Shown: positions 8,942-17,394 of the stretch, one piece after another
Position numbering within the stretch: the first letter of the stretch is position 1
How the letters are laid out: every line of letters starts with the position of its first letter
Source of the DNA: Mayfieldus sp038040285
Lineage (GTDB): Bacteria; Actinomycetota; Thermoleophilia; Solirubrobacterales; 70-9
Direction: 5' to 3'
Length of the DNA: 64,000 bases
NCBI GenBank assembly: GCA_038040285.1
Contig: JBBPIN010000003.1
Coordinates: forward strand, 62,001 to 126,000
The notes under the pieces: model-generated
Databases searched by the model: none
What the model was told of the DNA's origin: nothing
The model's input: only the letters and a program-made list of their open reading frames with translations
Program-made: the position numbers and the translations under genes

Positions 8942-9970
8942 CTAGGCGCCGCGGACACTTGCGCCGCCCTTATCCCCTTCGCCCTGGGACGTCTTCTCTA
9001 TCTCATCCTTGAATTGCTCGTCCGTCTTCTCCCGCTTGGCCTCGCGTTCCTTTTCTTCCTCCGCCTCCTTACGTTCCTCTTCCTCCTTCTCGACCGCGAG
9101 CTCCGCCAACAGCTCGACGCCGTCGGGCATTCCCCTTTTGATGATCCGGCCGATCACTGGGCTCCAGAGGAAGGTCAGCGGACCATCGAGGGTCGCGCGA
9201 TGCGTGATCCGGGTGCCGCCGTCCCTGGGTTCGACCACGTGCTCGAAGACCACGTCGCCGTCGAGCTTCACGTCGGCCTCGGAGTCATAGGGCGTCTGAC
9301 CCTGGGTGACGATCGCCAGCTTGGCGCCCGAGGCGATCGCGATGCTGGGCAGACCGGCGACCGGGTAGACCTCCAGCGAGGAGCCTACGCAGAGCATCAG
9401 GTCGCAGCGCTCGGCCAGCGACTGCGCCTCGTGAATCGCGTCCTCGGGCAGAAACTCGCCGAACAGCACCACGTCGGGCTTCACCAACCCCTCGCATGCC
9501 GAGCAGTGGGCGACGCCGTTGGTGAACAGCGTCTCCACCTGCTCGAGTGGAAACGAGGCGTTGCAGTTCGTACAGCTCGAGGTGTCGATCGAGCCGTGCA
9601 CCTCGATCAGCCGCCGGCTGCCGGCCTTGCGATGCAGGCGATCGATGTTCTGGGTCACCACCGCGTCGAGCAGACCCTCAGCCTCGAGCTGAGCCAGAGC
9701 CCGGTGGGCGTCGTTGGGCTGTTTTTCGTCGAGGGTCTCGAAGCGCGGCCGGTAGAAGCTCCAGAAGCGCTCGGGGTCGCGCCGGAAGGCATCGATGTGG
9801 GCGACCTCCATCGGGTCGACCTTCTCCCACAGCCCCTCGCCGGGGGTGCGAAAGTCGGGGATCCCCGATGGAACCGAGATCCCGGCGCCGGTCAGCGCCA
9901 CGGTGGAGCGCGATTCCCGGATCAGCTCGGCAAGCCGTTCGGCTGTGCCGACCCTGGCAGCGGTACCCAC
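8942..9970 (-). CDS. Chimeric gene: Sir2-family deacylase fused to the C-terminal half of an SRPBCC protein
   Basis: Residues 1-241 are a sirtuin: GAGISVPSGIPDFR, TQNIDRLH, catalytic His125 in VHGSID, and a zinc site at Cys133, 136, 156 and 159. The GSSLEVYPVAGLP segment binds NAD. A normal Sir2 would end within about 10 more residues. Instead, from residue 242 the protein reads FEHVVEPRDGGTRITHRATL and onward to a GRIIKRGMPDG helix. That is the C-terminal half of an SRPBCC (polyketide-cyclase/START-like) domain, followed by a Glu/Lys-rich tail. The missing Sir2 tail is found at 34560-34592. GTG start. The sirtuin part may still work; the half SRPBCC domain probably does not fold normally. 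Confidence 0.8.
   Translation of the reverse strand: MGTAARVGTAERLAELIRESRSTVALTGAGISVPSGIPDFRTPGEGLWEKVDPMEVAHIDAFRRDPERFWSFYRPRFETLDEKQPNDAHRALAQLEAEGLLDAVVTQNIDRLHRKAGSRRLIEVHGSIDTSSCTNCNASFPLEQVETLFTNGVAHCSACEGLVKPDVVLFGEFLPEDAIHEAQSLAERCDLMLCVGSSLEVYPVAGLPSIAIASGAKLAIVTQGQTPYDSEADVKLDGDVVFEHVVEPRDGGTRITHRATLDGPLTFLWSPVIGRIIKRGMPDGVELLAELAVEKEEEERKEAEEEKEREAKREKTDEQFKDEIEKTSQGEGDKGGASVRGA
9248..9252. other. Left breakpoint of proposed 25.3-kb inversion
   Basis: The last codon of Sir2-like sequence (Val241) and the first codon of SRPBCC-like sequence meet here. The five bases TGGTC (minus strand) are shared with the right breakpoint at 34555-34559. No long inverted repeat is visible around either point. 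Confidence 0.65.
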
Positions 9971-10115
9971 AGCCTTCAGGCTAACGCGCGAGCTGGCGGC
10001 TCGTTAGCGCCCTTCCAATGCGGCCAGCTTCGACCGGCAACCGCTTGTGAAAGCATCGCCCCTCTGGAAAGCGGCAGAGTCCGGGTGGGCTCTGCCTTCT
10101 ACGCAAAGGAGAGTC

Positions 10116-10595
10116 ATGTTCAAGCGCATGCGCGGTCGCGTCACATTCTCAAACGTGGTCGCCCTAATGGCATTGTTCTTCGCGCTGGGAGGAAGCGTCT
10201 ACGCGGCCCAGAAGTTCAGCGGCAAGCTGGTCAAGGCGAATTCGCTTCCGGGAAATCGGATCACAAAGAATTCCTTGACCACCAAGCAGATCAAGGATTC
10301 GAGCCTGACGGCTGTAAAGAGCGCCAATGCGCTCGCGCATGTCACCTATCAGTCGACGACCGCGACGCTCGATTCCACGGTGTTTACGCCGTTCACGGTC
10401 ACCGCGACCTGCCCGACAGGACTGAAGGCGATCGGCGGCGGAGTCACGCTGAACGACCAGAACAACGGATTCTTCAACGACGAGAACATCACGCCAGATC
10501 ACACCGGCTACACGGCACATGTGTTCTCCGGCTCGGTGAACAGCACGGTCACCGTTACCGCGGTCTGCATCTCGGTGGTCGCCACGACACCGTAG
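10116..10595 (+). CDS. Secreted protein of a family common in Thermoleophilia-type actinobacteria, function unknown
   Basis: A 159-residue protein. Start ATG 10116 is chosen because AAAGGAG lies just upstream (10106-10111); the frame is open further upstream without a better site. The N-terminus has a basic start, MFKRMRGR, and a signal helix VVALMALFFALGGSVYAA. Then comes a KANSLPGNRITKNSLTTKQIKDSSL stretch (here broken into polar short repeats) and a beta-rich C-domain with two cysteines. Many paralogues with this same N-terminal pattern occur in Solirubrobacter-like genomes, as I recall. Role unknown; probably cell-surface. Confidence 0.65.
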   Translation: MFKRMRGRVTFSNVVALMALFFALGGSVYAAQKFSGKLVKANSLPGNRITKNSLTTKQIKDSSLTAVKSANALAHVTYQSTTATLDSTVFTPFTVTATCPTGLKAIGGGVTLNDQNNGFFNDENITPDHTGYTAHVFSGSVNSTVTVTAVCISVVATTP

Positions 10596-10608
10596 AACCC
10601 GGTGCGAA

Positions 10609-10640
10609 CGCAGCGCGCAGCCTGCAGGCTGCGCGCTGCG
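10609..10640. terminator. Bidirectional hairpin terminator between convergent genes
   Basis: Perfect 14-base arms (10609-10622 and 10627-10640) around a TGCA loop, between the stops of a plus-strand and a minus-strand gene. No U-tract, as is common in high-GC actinobacteria. Confidence 0.75.
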
Positions 10641-10653
10641 ATTCGGCCGCGCC

Positions 10654-12660
10654 CTAGCGCCCCTTCCAATGAGGCTTGCGCTTCTCCAGGAAGGCCGAGA
10701 TGCCCTCCTTGGCGTCGAAGGAGAGGAAGGCTTCCGCGAAGCCCTGCTTCTCGGCCTCGATCCCCTCGTCGAGGTCGCCCTTGTGGGCGACCTGCTTGAT
10801 CTTCTCGACCGCGACCGGCGCCGCCTCGGCGAGCCGGCGCGCGAACGACAGCGCCTCGTCGAACAGCTCGTGGTCGGGGACGACCCGATTGACCAGGCCG
10901 TGCTCGAACGCGTCCTCGGAGGAGATCGCGTCGCCGATCAGGTTCATCTCCAGCGCCTTTGACTCGCCGACCAGGCGCGGCAGTCGCTGGGTGCCGCCGA
11001 AGCCGGGGATGATCCCGAGCTTGATCTCAGGCTGGCCGAAAACTGCCGCCTGCGCGGCGATCCGCGCGTCGCATGACATCGCCAGCTCGCAACCGCCGCC
11101 GAAGGCGATCGAGTTGACCGCCGCGACGGTCGAGACCCCGCTCTGACCAAGCTCGCGCAGCAGCGCGTGGCCGGCGTCGACCATCTCGCGGCCCTTCTCG
11201 GGGCTGTCCATCTGGGTGAACGCCTTGATGTCGGCGCCGGCCGAGAAGACCATCGGGATCGAGGAGCAGATCAGCATCGCCCCAACCCCCTCAGCCTCCT
11301 TGACCTTCTCCCAGACCTTGCCGAGGTCGGCCATCACCTGCGGCGAGACCGCGTTCATCGGCGGGTTGGTGAGCCAGGCGATCGCCACCGAGCCGCGCGT
11401 CTCCAGCTTCACCTGCTCTGGCTGTTCGATCTTTTCGTCGGGCTGCGGGTAGGGGTAGAAGCCCTGGCCCGAGGCCAGGCCATGCCGGCCCTGGGCGACG
11501 AGGCGTTTCAGAAGCCGCGGAGGGGCGAAGCGCTCGCCGTGCTTTTCCTCCAGCCTCTCCATCCGCTCCAGGGAGGTGTCGAGCCCGTCGATGTCGGCCT
11601 TCCAGAAGGGCGGGAAGATGCCGCGGCGCGGGTCCATGCCGGCGCCGGCCATCATCCCGACGTCGATGTCGCGTACCGAGCAGACGCCCTCCTCGACCAG
11701 CAGGCAGGCCTCGCGAAGCGCCTTGGCCGCGAACAGCTCGGCCAGCTCCTCGGCGTCGGGCTCGGCGTCGCCCTCGAGTTGCGGCTCGCCGTCCTTGTAG
11801 AAGCCGTCGCCGCCGGTTTTGGCGCCGAGCTTTCCCTGCTCGACCAGCTTCTTCATTCCCTGGTGGACGTAGAAGCTGTCGCCGTAGGACTCGTTGAGGT
11901 GCTCGGCGGTGTGCAGGCCGATGTCGAGGCCGAGCAGGTCGGTGAGGATGAAGGGGCCCATCGGGGCGATGTTCTGGGCGCTGACGCCCTCGTCGATCGC
12001 CTTGATCGAGAGGCTCTGCTCCTCCTGGGCGCGGAAGACCTCACCGACCGCGGAGATCAGGATCCGGTTGACGACGAAGCCGGGCACCTCGCCGCAGCCG
12101 ATCGGCTGCTTGCGGATCGCCTGGGCGAAGTTGGAGGCCGCCTGCATCGTCTCCGCCGAGGTGTCGGCGCCGGCGATCACCTCGACCAGCGGCAGCACCG
12201 AGGCCGGGTAGAAGAAGTGAAAGCCGACCACCTTGTCGGGCCGCAGCGTCGCGTCGCCCATCTCGGTGATCGAGAGCGAGGACGTGTTGGAGGCGAGGAT
12301 CGCGCCGCCGGGCGTCACCTCGTCGAGCTCGGCGAACACCGCCTGCTTGATCTCGATCTTCTCGGGCACCGCCTCGATCACGAAGTCGACGTCGGAGAAC
12401 CCGTCGTAGGTCGTGGTGCCGGTGATCAGCCCGGTGATCAGCTCGAGGCGCTCGTCGGCCTTCTCCTGGGTCATCTTCTCCTTCGAGACCAGGCGGTCGA
12501 GCTGGCCCTTGGTCACGTCGCGTGCCTTTTGAAGCGCGGCGTCGACGAACTCCTGCTCGATGTCCTTGACGACGACGGGGATCTCGGCATTGGCGATTAC
12601 CTGGGCGATCTCGCCGCCCATCGTGCCGCCGCCGACGACTGCGGCCTTGAAGACGAACAT
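10654..12660 (-). CDS. Bifunctional 3-hydroxyacyl-CoA dehydrogenase / enoyl-CoA hydratase
   Basis: A 668-residue beta-oxidation protein. The N-terminal half is a HADH: the Rossmann motif VVGGGTMGGEIA (residues 7-18), the FHFFYPA motif with the catalytic-type His, and the all-helical C-domain (GFVVNRI, then a second copy around residue 330). The C-terminal ~250 residues are a crotonase: FSAGADIKAF oxyanion segment, ELAMSCDARIAA, and GIIPGFGGTQRLPRLVG. The domain order HADH-ECH is the reverse of E. coli FadB/FadJ. A perfect inverted repeat just upstream (12692-12712) is a likely operator. Confidence 0.88.
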   Translation of the reverse strand: MFVFKAAVVGGGTMGGEIAQVIANAEIPVVVKDIEQEFVDAALQKARDVTKGQLDRLVSKEKMTQEKADERLELITGLITGTTTYDGFSDVDFVIEAVPEKIEIKQAVFAELDEVTPGGAILASNTSSLSITEMGDATLRPDKVVGFHFFYPASVLPLVEVIAGADTSAETMQAASNFAQAIRKQPIGCGEVPGFVVNRILISAVGEVFRAQEEQSLSIKAIDEGVSAQNIAPMGPFILTDLLGLDIGLHTAEHLNESYGDSFYVHQGMKKLVEQGKLGAKTGGDGFYKDGEPQLEGDAEPDAEELAELFAAKALREACLLVEEGVCSVRDIDVGMMAGAGMDPRRGIFPPFWKADIDGLDTSLERMERLEEKHGERFAPPRLLKRLVAQGRHGLASGQGFYPYPQPDEKIEQPEQVKLETRGSVAIAWLTNPPMNAVSPQVMADLGKVWEKVKEAEGVGAMLICSSIPMVFSAGADIKAFTQMDSPEKGREMVDAGHALLRELGQSGVSTVAAVNSIAFGGGCELAMSCDARIAAQAAVFGQPEIKLGIIPGFGGTQRLPRLVGESKALEMNLIGDAISSEDAFEHGLVNRVVPDHELFDEALSFARRLAEAAPVAVEKIKQVAHKGDLDEGIEAEKQGFAEAFLSFDAKEGISAFLEKRKPHWKGR

Positions 12661-12691
12661 TCGGGTTGGTACCTCCGGGGGTCGGGAGTGA

Positions 12692-12712
12692 TTGGTGTTT
12701 GCCTAACACCAA
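12692..12712 (-). promoter_or_regulatory. Inverted-repeat operator upstream of the beta-oxidation gene
   Basis: TTGGTGTT at 12692-12699 and its exact complement AACACCAA at 12705-12712, separated by 5 bases. It lies 32-52 bases upstream of the HADH/ECH start. The size and symmetry fit a TetR/FadR-class dimeric repressor site; the regulator is not in this window. Confidence 0.55.
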
Positions 12713-12753
12713 ACAGTCGAGAGCGCGCGGGAGGCTATCGGGCGGCCGCGGGG

Positions 12754-13158
12754 CTATGCGGAGGAACCCGCCTCGACGATCCGAGCCATATGGCCGCGCG
12801 AGCCCGCCAGGCGGTGATCGGTCGTGATCAAGGGCACCGAGAGGACCTCCGCCAGAGCGACATAGGCCGCGTCGTATGCGCTGTGGTTGGCGCGTAGCTG
12901 CCAGATCCGCGGGGTGAGAGGAGAGGCAGGGTGGCGCCGCACGGGAGTCTCCGCAAGATCGCTCAGCGCCTGTCGGGCCCGGCGATCGTCGAGCTCGCGG
13001 CGCGCGGCCTTGCGGCGCAGCGCGGAGACCACCTCGACATCGGCGAAGTCGAGCGTATGCAGGTGCCTTGCCCGGCGCATCTCATCCGCCACCGCCGGGC
13101 CCCTGGCCGGCGTGCCAAGCAGCCAATCGGTGAGCGCCGAAGCGTCTAGGACGATCAA
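12754..13158 (-). CDS. PIN-domain toxin (VapC-like)
   Basis: 134 residues when started at TTG 13158, whose bases overlap the antitoxin stop (TTGA). The PIN signature is present: IVLDASALTDWLL near the N-terminus (first acidic residue), FADVEVVSALRR (second, Glu-like), HSAYDAAYVALAEVL (third) and LITTDHRLA (fourth Asp). Such proteins are Mg-dependent ribonucleases neutralised by the adjacent antitoxin. The same frame is open to 13671, but the upstream part has no recognisable coding character. Confidence 0.82.
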   Translation of the reverse strand: MIVLDASALTDWLLGTPARGPAVADEMRRARHLHTLDFADVEVVSALRRKAARRELDDRRARQALSDLAETPVRRHPASPLTPRIWQLRANHSAYDAAYVALAEVLSVPLITTDHRLAGSRGHMARIVEAGSSA

Positions 13159-13385
13159 CGATCGCGCTCGGCGCGGCCCGCCGCCACGGCGGCCGCTCCC
13201 TGCTCGCCTCCCACGCTCTCGCGTGATGCCACCCTGGCCAGCGCCTCCTCGAGCGTCGGCAACTCGGCCAGATGCTCGAGCTCGGATCGCAGGAACTCGG
13301 AGAGGGTCTTGCCCTCCTTTCCCGCCTTCGCCTTGAGGCGCCGGTGGGTGCGAGCGGAGACGCCGCGTACCTGAATGATCGACAT
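13155..13385 (-). CDS. Ribbon-helix-helix antitoxin (VapB/FitA-like)
   Basis: 76 residues from ATG 13385 (MSIIQVRGVSARTHRRL). An N-terminal ribbon-helix-helix DNA-binding segment (residues ~2-42, with KEGKTLSEFLRSELE) is followed by a Glu/Ala-rich toxin-binding tail. The stop overlaps the start of the PIN toxin by 4 bases, the usual antitoxin-first order. Direct repeats just upstream (13408-13427) are likely its operator. An upstream in-frame start at 13427 would place the repeats inside the gene, so 13385 is preferred. Confidence 0.8.
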   Translation of the reverse strand: MSIIQVRGVSARTHRRLKAKAGKEGKTLSEFLRSELEHLAELPTLEEALARVASRESVGGEQGAAAVAAGRAERDR

Positions 13386-13407
13386 ATGGAAGACGGTAGC
13401 ACCCAAG

Positions 13408-13427
13408 TGCATGCAATTTGCATGCAA
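13408..13427 (-). promoter_or_regulatory. Operator-like repeats upstream of vapB
   Basis: TGCATGCAA occurs twice (13408-13416 and 13419-13427), each copy itself containing the palindrome TGCATGCA. This is about 23 bases upstream of the antitoxin start and fits a ribbon-helix-helix repressor site. Confidence 0.55.
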
Positions 13428-13687
13428 TCTGTAAAGGAAGAGCTACGGCGCGCTGTGGCCGAGCGTGTTGTGGGTGACGTAGCGCTGGGCGTGCGTAGCG
13501 AGCAGGAAGTGGGACCGCATCCAGGCGAGGATAGGCGGTTCTCGGGCGACCCTTGCCACGTCCAGCGGGCCAGTGCGCTACGGTGCCGCCGTTGGGCCGG
13601 GCAATTCCCGGCAAAGTCGTGCCTAGCGGTCGGGGTCGTTGCTTCATTGCATCCTCCGCGTCGCAGCACACGAAGTGGAGGAATTAC
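13428..13687 (+). other. Intergenic region and long 5' leader of the cold-shock gene
   Basis: I find no convincing gene here. A hairpin (GCCGGG, loop CAATT, CCCGGC) sits at 13596-13612. GGAGG at 13677-13681 is the ribosome site of the cold-shock gene. A structured leader of this sort is common for cold-shock mRNAs, but no known element is recognised. Confidence 0.4.
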
Positions 13688-13897
13688 ATGCCCACTGGAA
13701 CTGTCAAGTGGTTTAGCAACGACAAGGGCTACGGGTTCATCACACCCGATGACGGCTCGAAGGACGTCTTCGTTCACCACAGCGCCATCGCCGGGGAGGG
13801 CTTCAAGTCCCTGGACGAGGGTGCGAAGGTGAACTACGAGTCCGAGGACGGGCCCAAGGGCCCGGCCGCAGTTGCTGGCTCTGTCCAGCCTGCGTAG
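13688..13897 (+). CDS. Cold-shock protein (CspA family)
   Basis: A 69-residue single cold-shock domain. RNP1 (KGYGFI) and RNP2 (VFVHHSAI) are both intact, with the N-terminal GTVKWFSNDKGYGFITPDDG signature. It binds single-stranded RNA/DNA as an RNA chaperone in the cytoplasm. Start ATG 13688 follows GGAGG by 6 bases; the frame is open upstream but without csp homology. A strong hairpin terminator follows the stop by 21 bases. Confidence 0.93.
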   Translation: MPTGTVKWFSNDKGYGFITPDDGSKDVFVHHSAIAGEGFKSLDEGAKVNYESEDGPKGPAAVAGSVQPA

Positions 13898-13918
13898 CTG
13901 ACCAAACAGTTTGAGTCA

Positions 13919-13946
13919 CCGGCGCCCGCCATCTGGCGGGCGCCGG
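13919..13946 (+). terminator. Hairpin terminator after the cold-shock gene
   Basis: Perfect 12-base GC-rich arms (13919-13930 and 13935-13946) with an ATCT loop, followed by TCGTTCC rather than a full U-tract. Confidence 0.75.
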
Positions 13947-13978
13947 TCGTTCCAGGGCCACCCAGATAGCTTGGCGGT

Positions 13979-14770
13979 ATGGCCCAGACGACCGACGTAC
14001 AGCTCCTGCAGCGCTGCCACGACTTCGAGCTCGAGCTCAGCCTGGCGGTCGCCGAACGGGTCGAGGATTTGGGCGAGGGAATGACCGCGGTGCTGAGCCC
14101 GGGGATCCCGCTGGTCTGGGACGCGAACTACCTGCTGGTCGAGGAACAGGGGATGGCGGCGGCAGAGATTGCGGCGCGCGCGGATGAGGTGCTCGGTGGC
14201 CTCGGCATGAAGCACCGCTATGTAGTGACCCGGGAGCCGGCGCTGGCCGACCAGCTGGAACCGGAGTTCGAGCAGCTCGGCTGGGACGTGGACCGGACCC
14301 TGGTCATGGCCCTAGAACGCGAACCGGATCGCCCGGGATCGGTCGAGGTGGAGCAGGTTGCGCTCGAGGATGCCGAGCCTCTGCGGATGGCGCTGAGGGA
14401 GGATCACCCCTGGACGACGCCCGAGGCCAACCCGCAGCTGCTCGAGTACGACCGGAGGATGGCGGAGGTGTACCGGGATCGATGGTTTGCCGCCCGCCTC
14501 AACGTAGACGTGGCTTCCGGCTGCCGGCTCTACCAGCACGACGGCATCGGCCAGGTTGAGGACGTGGAGACGCTCCCTCATGCGCGCAACCAGGGTCTCG
14601 CGCGCGCCGTCGTCCTCGCCGCCGTACAGGCCTCGCGGGAGGACGGCGACGAGCTGACCTTCATCACCGCCGACGCGACCGACTGGCCGCTGCAGCTCTA
14701 CGAACGGCTCGGGTTCGACGCGGTCGGGATCAGCCTCGGGTTCCGGCTCAAGCCGGAGCCAGCGAGCTGA
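13979..14770 (+). CDS. GNAT-family N-acetyltransferase
   Basis: A 263-residue protein whose C-terminal half is a GNAT fold. The acetyl-CoA-binding segment is RNQGLARAVVLAAVQASRE (about residues 201-219) and the last strands are FITADATDWPLQLYERLGFDAVG. The N-terminal ~110 residues look like a diverged, second GNAT-like half. Acceptor unknown. The next gene (glycerate kinase) starts 18 bases after, so they may be co-transcribed. Confidence 0.8.
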   Translation: MAQTTDVQLLQRCHDFELELSLAVAERVEDLGEGMTAVLSPGIPLVWDANYLLVEEQGMAAAEIAARADEVLGGLGMKHRYVVTREPALADQLEPEFEQLGWDVDRTLVMALEREPDRPGSVEVEQVALEDAEPLRMALREDHPWTTPEANPQLLEYDRRMAEVYRDRWFAARLNVDVASGCRLYQHDGIGQVEDVETLPHARNQGLARAVVLAAVQASREDGDELTFITADATDWPLQLYERLGFDAVGISLGFRLKPEPAS

Positions 14771-14787
14771 CCGAGGGCGGGCTCGCG

Positions 14788-15753
14788 ATGCCGCCGCAAC
14801 CGATGCCCGCCGGGCGCATCCTGCTGGCGCCGGACTCGTTCAAGGGGACCTTCAGCGCGGTTGAGGTGGTCGACGTGCTGGCTTCCGGCTTCGAAGCGGC
14901 TGGTCTAGAGGTCGACCGCTGTCCGGTTGCCGACGGCGGCGAGGGCACGAGCGAGACGCTGCGGGCGGCGCTCCGCGGCGAGACGGTCGAGGTAGACGTT
15001 CACGACCCGCTGGGGCGCCCGATCCGGGCCAGCTTCGCGCTGTTCGCCGACGGCGAGACAGCGGTCCTCGACACAGCGGCGGCCAGCGGCATGGGCCTCC
15101 TGAGTGCTGAGGAGCTTGACGCCGAGGCTGCAACCACCACAGGGACCGGCGAGCTGATCGCCGCCGCCGCGCAGCGGGCGAAGCGAATCTGGCTCGGTGT
15201 CGGCGGCAGCGCGACCACCGACGGCGGCCGCGGCGCGATCGAGGCGTTCGCGGCGGCCGGCGGGCTCGGCGAGGCGCAGCTGGTGTGTTTGTGCGACGTG
15301 CGCATCCCCTGGGAAAAGGCCGCGGAGGAGTTTGCGCCCCAGAAGGGGGCCAACGTTTACGCCGTCGCGCGGCTGGGGGAACGCCTGGACCAGTTGGCCG
15401 CCAATGCGCCGCACGATCCTCGGGGGGTGCCGATGACCGGCGCCGCCGGAGGACTGGCGGGTGGGCTGTGGGCCTGGTGCGGCGCCGACTTGGTCGCGGG
15501 AGCGCCGTTCGTGCTCGAGGCCGTGGACTTCGATCTACGCGCGCGCCAGGCAGTAGCCGTGGTCACCGGCGAGGGCCGCCTCGACGCCACCACGCTGGAA
15601 GGAAAGATCGTCGCCGAAGTTGCCCGTCGAGCAAACCGACTCGGCGTGCCGGTCCACGCGATCGTGGGGGAGGACGTCACCGACGCGGATCAGAAGCGAG
15701 AGCTCGGCCTCACCTCGGTCCGCGAGGCGACGACCTCGCCGACATCACCGTAG
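14788..15753 (+). CDS. Glycerate kinase (GarK/GlxK family)
   Basis: A 321-residue glycerate kinase of the two-domain type. Signatures are LLAPDSFKGTFSA at the N-terminus, PVADGGEGT, IWLGVGGSATTDGGRGA, GAAGGLAGGLWAW and VVTGEGRLDATTLEGK. It phosphorylates glycerate and links photorespiratory-type or sugar-acid catabolism to glycolysis. It follows the GNAT gene closely. The family's usual length is ~370, so this copy is somewhat short at the C-terminus (ending ATTSPTSP) but all motifs are present. Confidence 0.88.
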   Translation: MPPQPMPAGRILLAPDSFKGTFSAVEVVDVLASGFEAAGLEVDRCPVADGGEGTSETLRAALRGETVEVDVHDPLGRPIRASFALFADGETAVLDTAAASGMGLLSAEELDAEAATTTGTGELIAAAAQRAKRIWLGVGGSATTDGGRGAIEAFAAAGGLGEAQLVCLCDVRIPWEKAAEEFAPQKGANVYAVARLGERLDQLAANAPHDPRGVPMTGAAGGLAGGLWAWCGADLVAGAPFVLEAVDFDLRARQAVAVVTGEGRLDATTLEGKIVAEVARRANRLGVPVHAIVGEDVTDADQKRELGLTSVREATTSPTSP

Positions 15754-15775
15754 CCACTCGACAGATAGCAGCGAG

Positions 15776-16075
15776 CTACGGAATGAAGTAGTTGTGAATC
15801 GCGACCTCGACGATCTCGGCGTCGGGGAGCGCGGCGAGACGCTCCTCGCCCATGACCGCGACCTGCGCCGGCCGAAGGCGGTCGGTCACGAACCGCTCGA
15901 AGTGCTCGGGCGTCTCCCAGACGTTGAAGACCTGGAAGCGGCCCTCGAGCTCGCCTGCGGAATGGAAGATCAGTCCCTCGGGCGGCTCGTTCTGAAGGCC
16001 CATCTTCTCCCTCACGGCGTCGTACTGATCACCGCCCACGCCTTCCGGGAACCGGGTGATAGTTCCTACCGCCAT
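15776..16075 (-). CDS. Small dimeric alpha/beta-barrel (ABM-like) protein
   Basis: 99 residues from ATG 16075, which has GGAGG six bases upstream. The pattern (MAVGTITRFPEGV, IFHSAGELEGRFQVFNVWETPEHFERFVTDRL, IVEVAIHNYF) is that of stand-alone ferredoxin-like barrel domains of the antibiotic-biosynthesis-monooxygenase/EthD kind. These are often cofactorless oxygenases or isomerases. It lies 29 bases downstream of the P450 gene on the same strand, suggesting a shared pathway. Function beyond fold is unknown. Confidence 0.7.
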   Translation of the reverse strand: MAVGTITRFPEGVGGDQYDAVREKMGLQNEPPEGLIFHSAGELEGRFQVFNVWETPEHFERFVTDRLRPAQVAVMGEERLAALPDAEIVEVAIHNYFIP

Positions 16076-16104
16076 CTCTTGCCTCCGTCGGTTGTCGTTG
16101 TCGT

Positions 16105-17376
16105 TTACGGCCGCAGCCGCACCGGCAGCGTCTTCAACTGATTGATGAAGGGCGACTCGGCGTAGACGGGCGCGCCCGTCATCTCCATCGCCGGGAAGCG
16201 GGCCAGCGTCTCCTCGAGCAGGATCTGAAGCTCGAGGCGCGCCAGCGCGGCGCCGAGGCAGAAGTGCCGCCCGCCGGCGCCGAAGGCCTGGTGCTCGGGG
16301 TTGCGGGCGGCGTCGAAGCGGTCGGGCTCCTCGTAGCGCGACTCGTCGCGATTCGACGACACGTACCACATGCACACCTTCTCGCCCTCGCGGATCGGCT
16401 GCCCGGCCAGCTCGGTGTCATCGGTGGCGGTGCGGGCGAAGTGGGCGAAGGCAGGGAACATCCGCAGCGCCTCCTCGACCGCGCTTGGGACCAGCGAGGG
16501 GTCGTCGAGCAGTTTCTGGCGCTCGTCGGGGTTTTCCATCAGCGCCCGCATCGCGCTGCAGTAGGTGGCCTTGGTGCTGTCGTTTCCGGCCGCGACGAGA
16601 AGGAAGAAGCCCATCACGATCTCGTGCTCCTCCAGCCGCTCGCCGTCGACCTCGGCGTGGACGAGGACGCTGGTCAGATCGTCGGTCGGCCGCTCGCGGC
16701 GCTCGGCGATCAGCTGACGGCAGCGCTCGAACATCTCCGGCACTTGCTTCTCCGCCACCGATTCCACGCCCTCGGGGTTTAGGTCGGGATCGCCCGCGCC
16801 CATGATCGTGTTCATCAGCCGCGCCCAGGCCTCGTCGTCCTCGGGCGTGGTACCCATAAAGCTCCCGATCACGCGCGTGACGACCGGCTGCGCGACGTCG
16901 GTAACGAGGTCGCAGGTCTCGCGACCGTCGAGGCGCTCTAGAACCCCGACGGTGATCTCGCGGATTGGCCCCTCGTGGTCGGCGATCCGCTTTGGCGTGA
17001 ACCCACGCTGAAAGAGCGCTTTGAGGCGGTCGTGCTTGGGCGGATCCATGCCGATGAACATCGACTGGATCAGCTCCAGCGGCAGGATTGCGTGGGTCAG
17101 CGCGGTGATGCCGCCGCGCTCGGAGGAGTAGGTCTTCCAGTCGCGACTGACGGTGTGTACGTCGTCGGCCCTGGTCACCGACCAGTAGCCCGCCTCCTCG
17201 GGGTATTCGGTGATCCGCGGCGTCCAGTGGACCGGGCACTCGCCGCGCATCCGCTTGAAGAGCTCATACGGCGGCCCGTCAAGCCACACCTCGCGCTCGG
17301 TGACGAGCACGTCTTCGATCGGAGTCTCCTCGATCGGCGTTTCGGGTCGGGTCTGACCGGTGGGGGTCGGTTCCAT
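16105..17376 (-). CDS. Cytochrome P450
   Basis: A 423-residue soluble bacterial P450. The I-helix oxygen-binding segment is LLVAAGNDSTK, the K-helix ExxR is EEALRM, and the heme loop is AFGAGGRHFCLGAALAR with the axial Cys373. The N-terminus has no membrane anchor, as usual for actinobacterial P450s, which receive electrons from ferredoxin. Substrate class unknown; the general pattern is like actinobacterial steroid/fatty-acid or xenobiotic P450s. The downstream ABM-like gene is probably co-transcribed. Confidence 0.92.
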   Translation of the reverse strand: MEPTPTGQTRPETPIEETPIEDVLVTEREVWLDGPPYELFKRMRGECPVHWTPRITEYPEEAGYWSVTRADDVHTVSRDWKTYSSERGGITALTHAILPLELIQSMFIGMDPPKHDRLKALFQRGFTPKRIADHEGPIREITVGVLERLDGRETCDLVTDVAQPVVTRVIGSFMGTTPEDDEAWARLMNTIMGAGDPDLNPEGVESVAEKQVPEMFERCRQLIAERRERPTDDLTSVLVHAEVDGERLEEHEIVMGFFLLVAAGNDSTKATYCSAMRALMENPDERQKLLDDPSLVPSAVEEALRMFPAFAHFARTATDDTELAGQPIREGEKVCMWYVSSNRDESRYEEPDRFDAARNPEHQAFGAGGRHFCLGAALARLELQILLEETLARFPAMEMTGAPVYAESPFINQLKTLPVRLRP

Positions 17377-17394
17377 TCGGGCTCCAGCCCGACC

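Noticed and set aside
9014..10657. 547-codon plus-strand frame across the Sir2 gene and the secreted-protein gene
   Set aside because: Antisense to a real sirtuin and out of frame with the secreted protein; composition unlike a protein.
11167..12897. 576-codon plus-strand frame
   Set aside because: Complete antisense shadow of the HADH/ECH gene.
13159..13671. Upstream extension of the VapC frame to 305 codons
   Set aside because: Covers the antitoxin in another frame; PIN homology begins at the TTG 13158 that overlaps the antitoxin stop.
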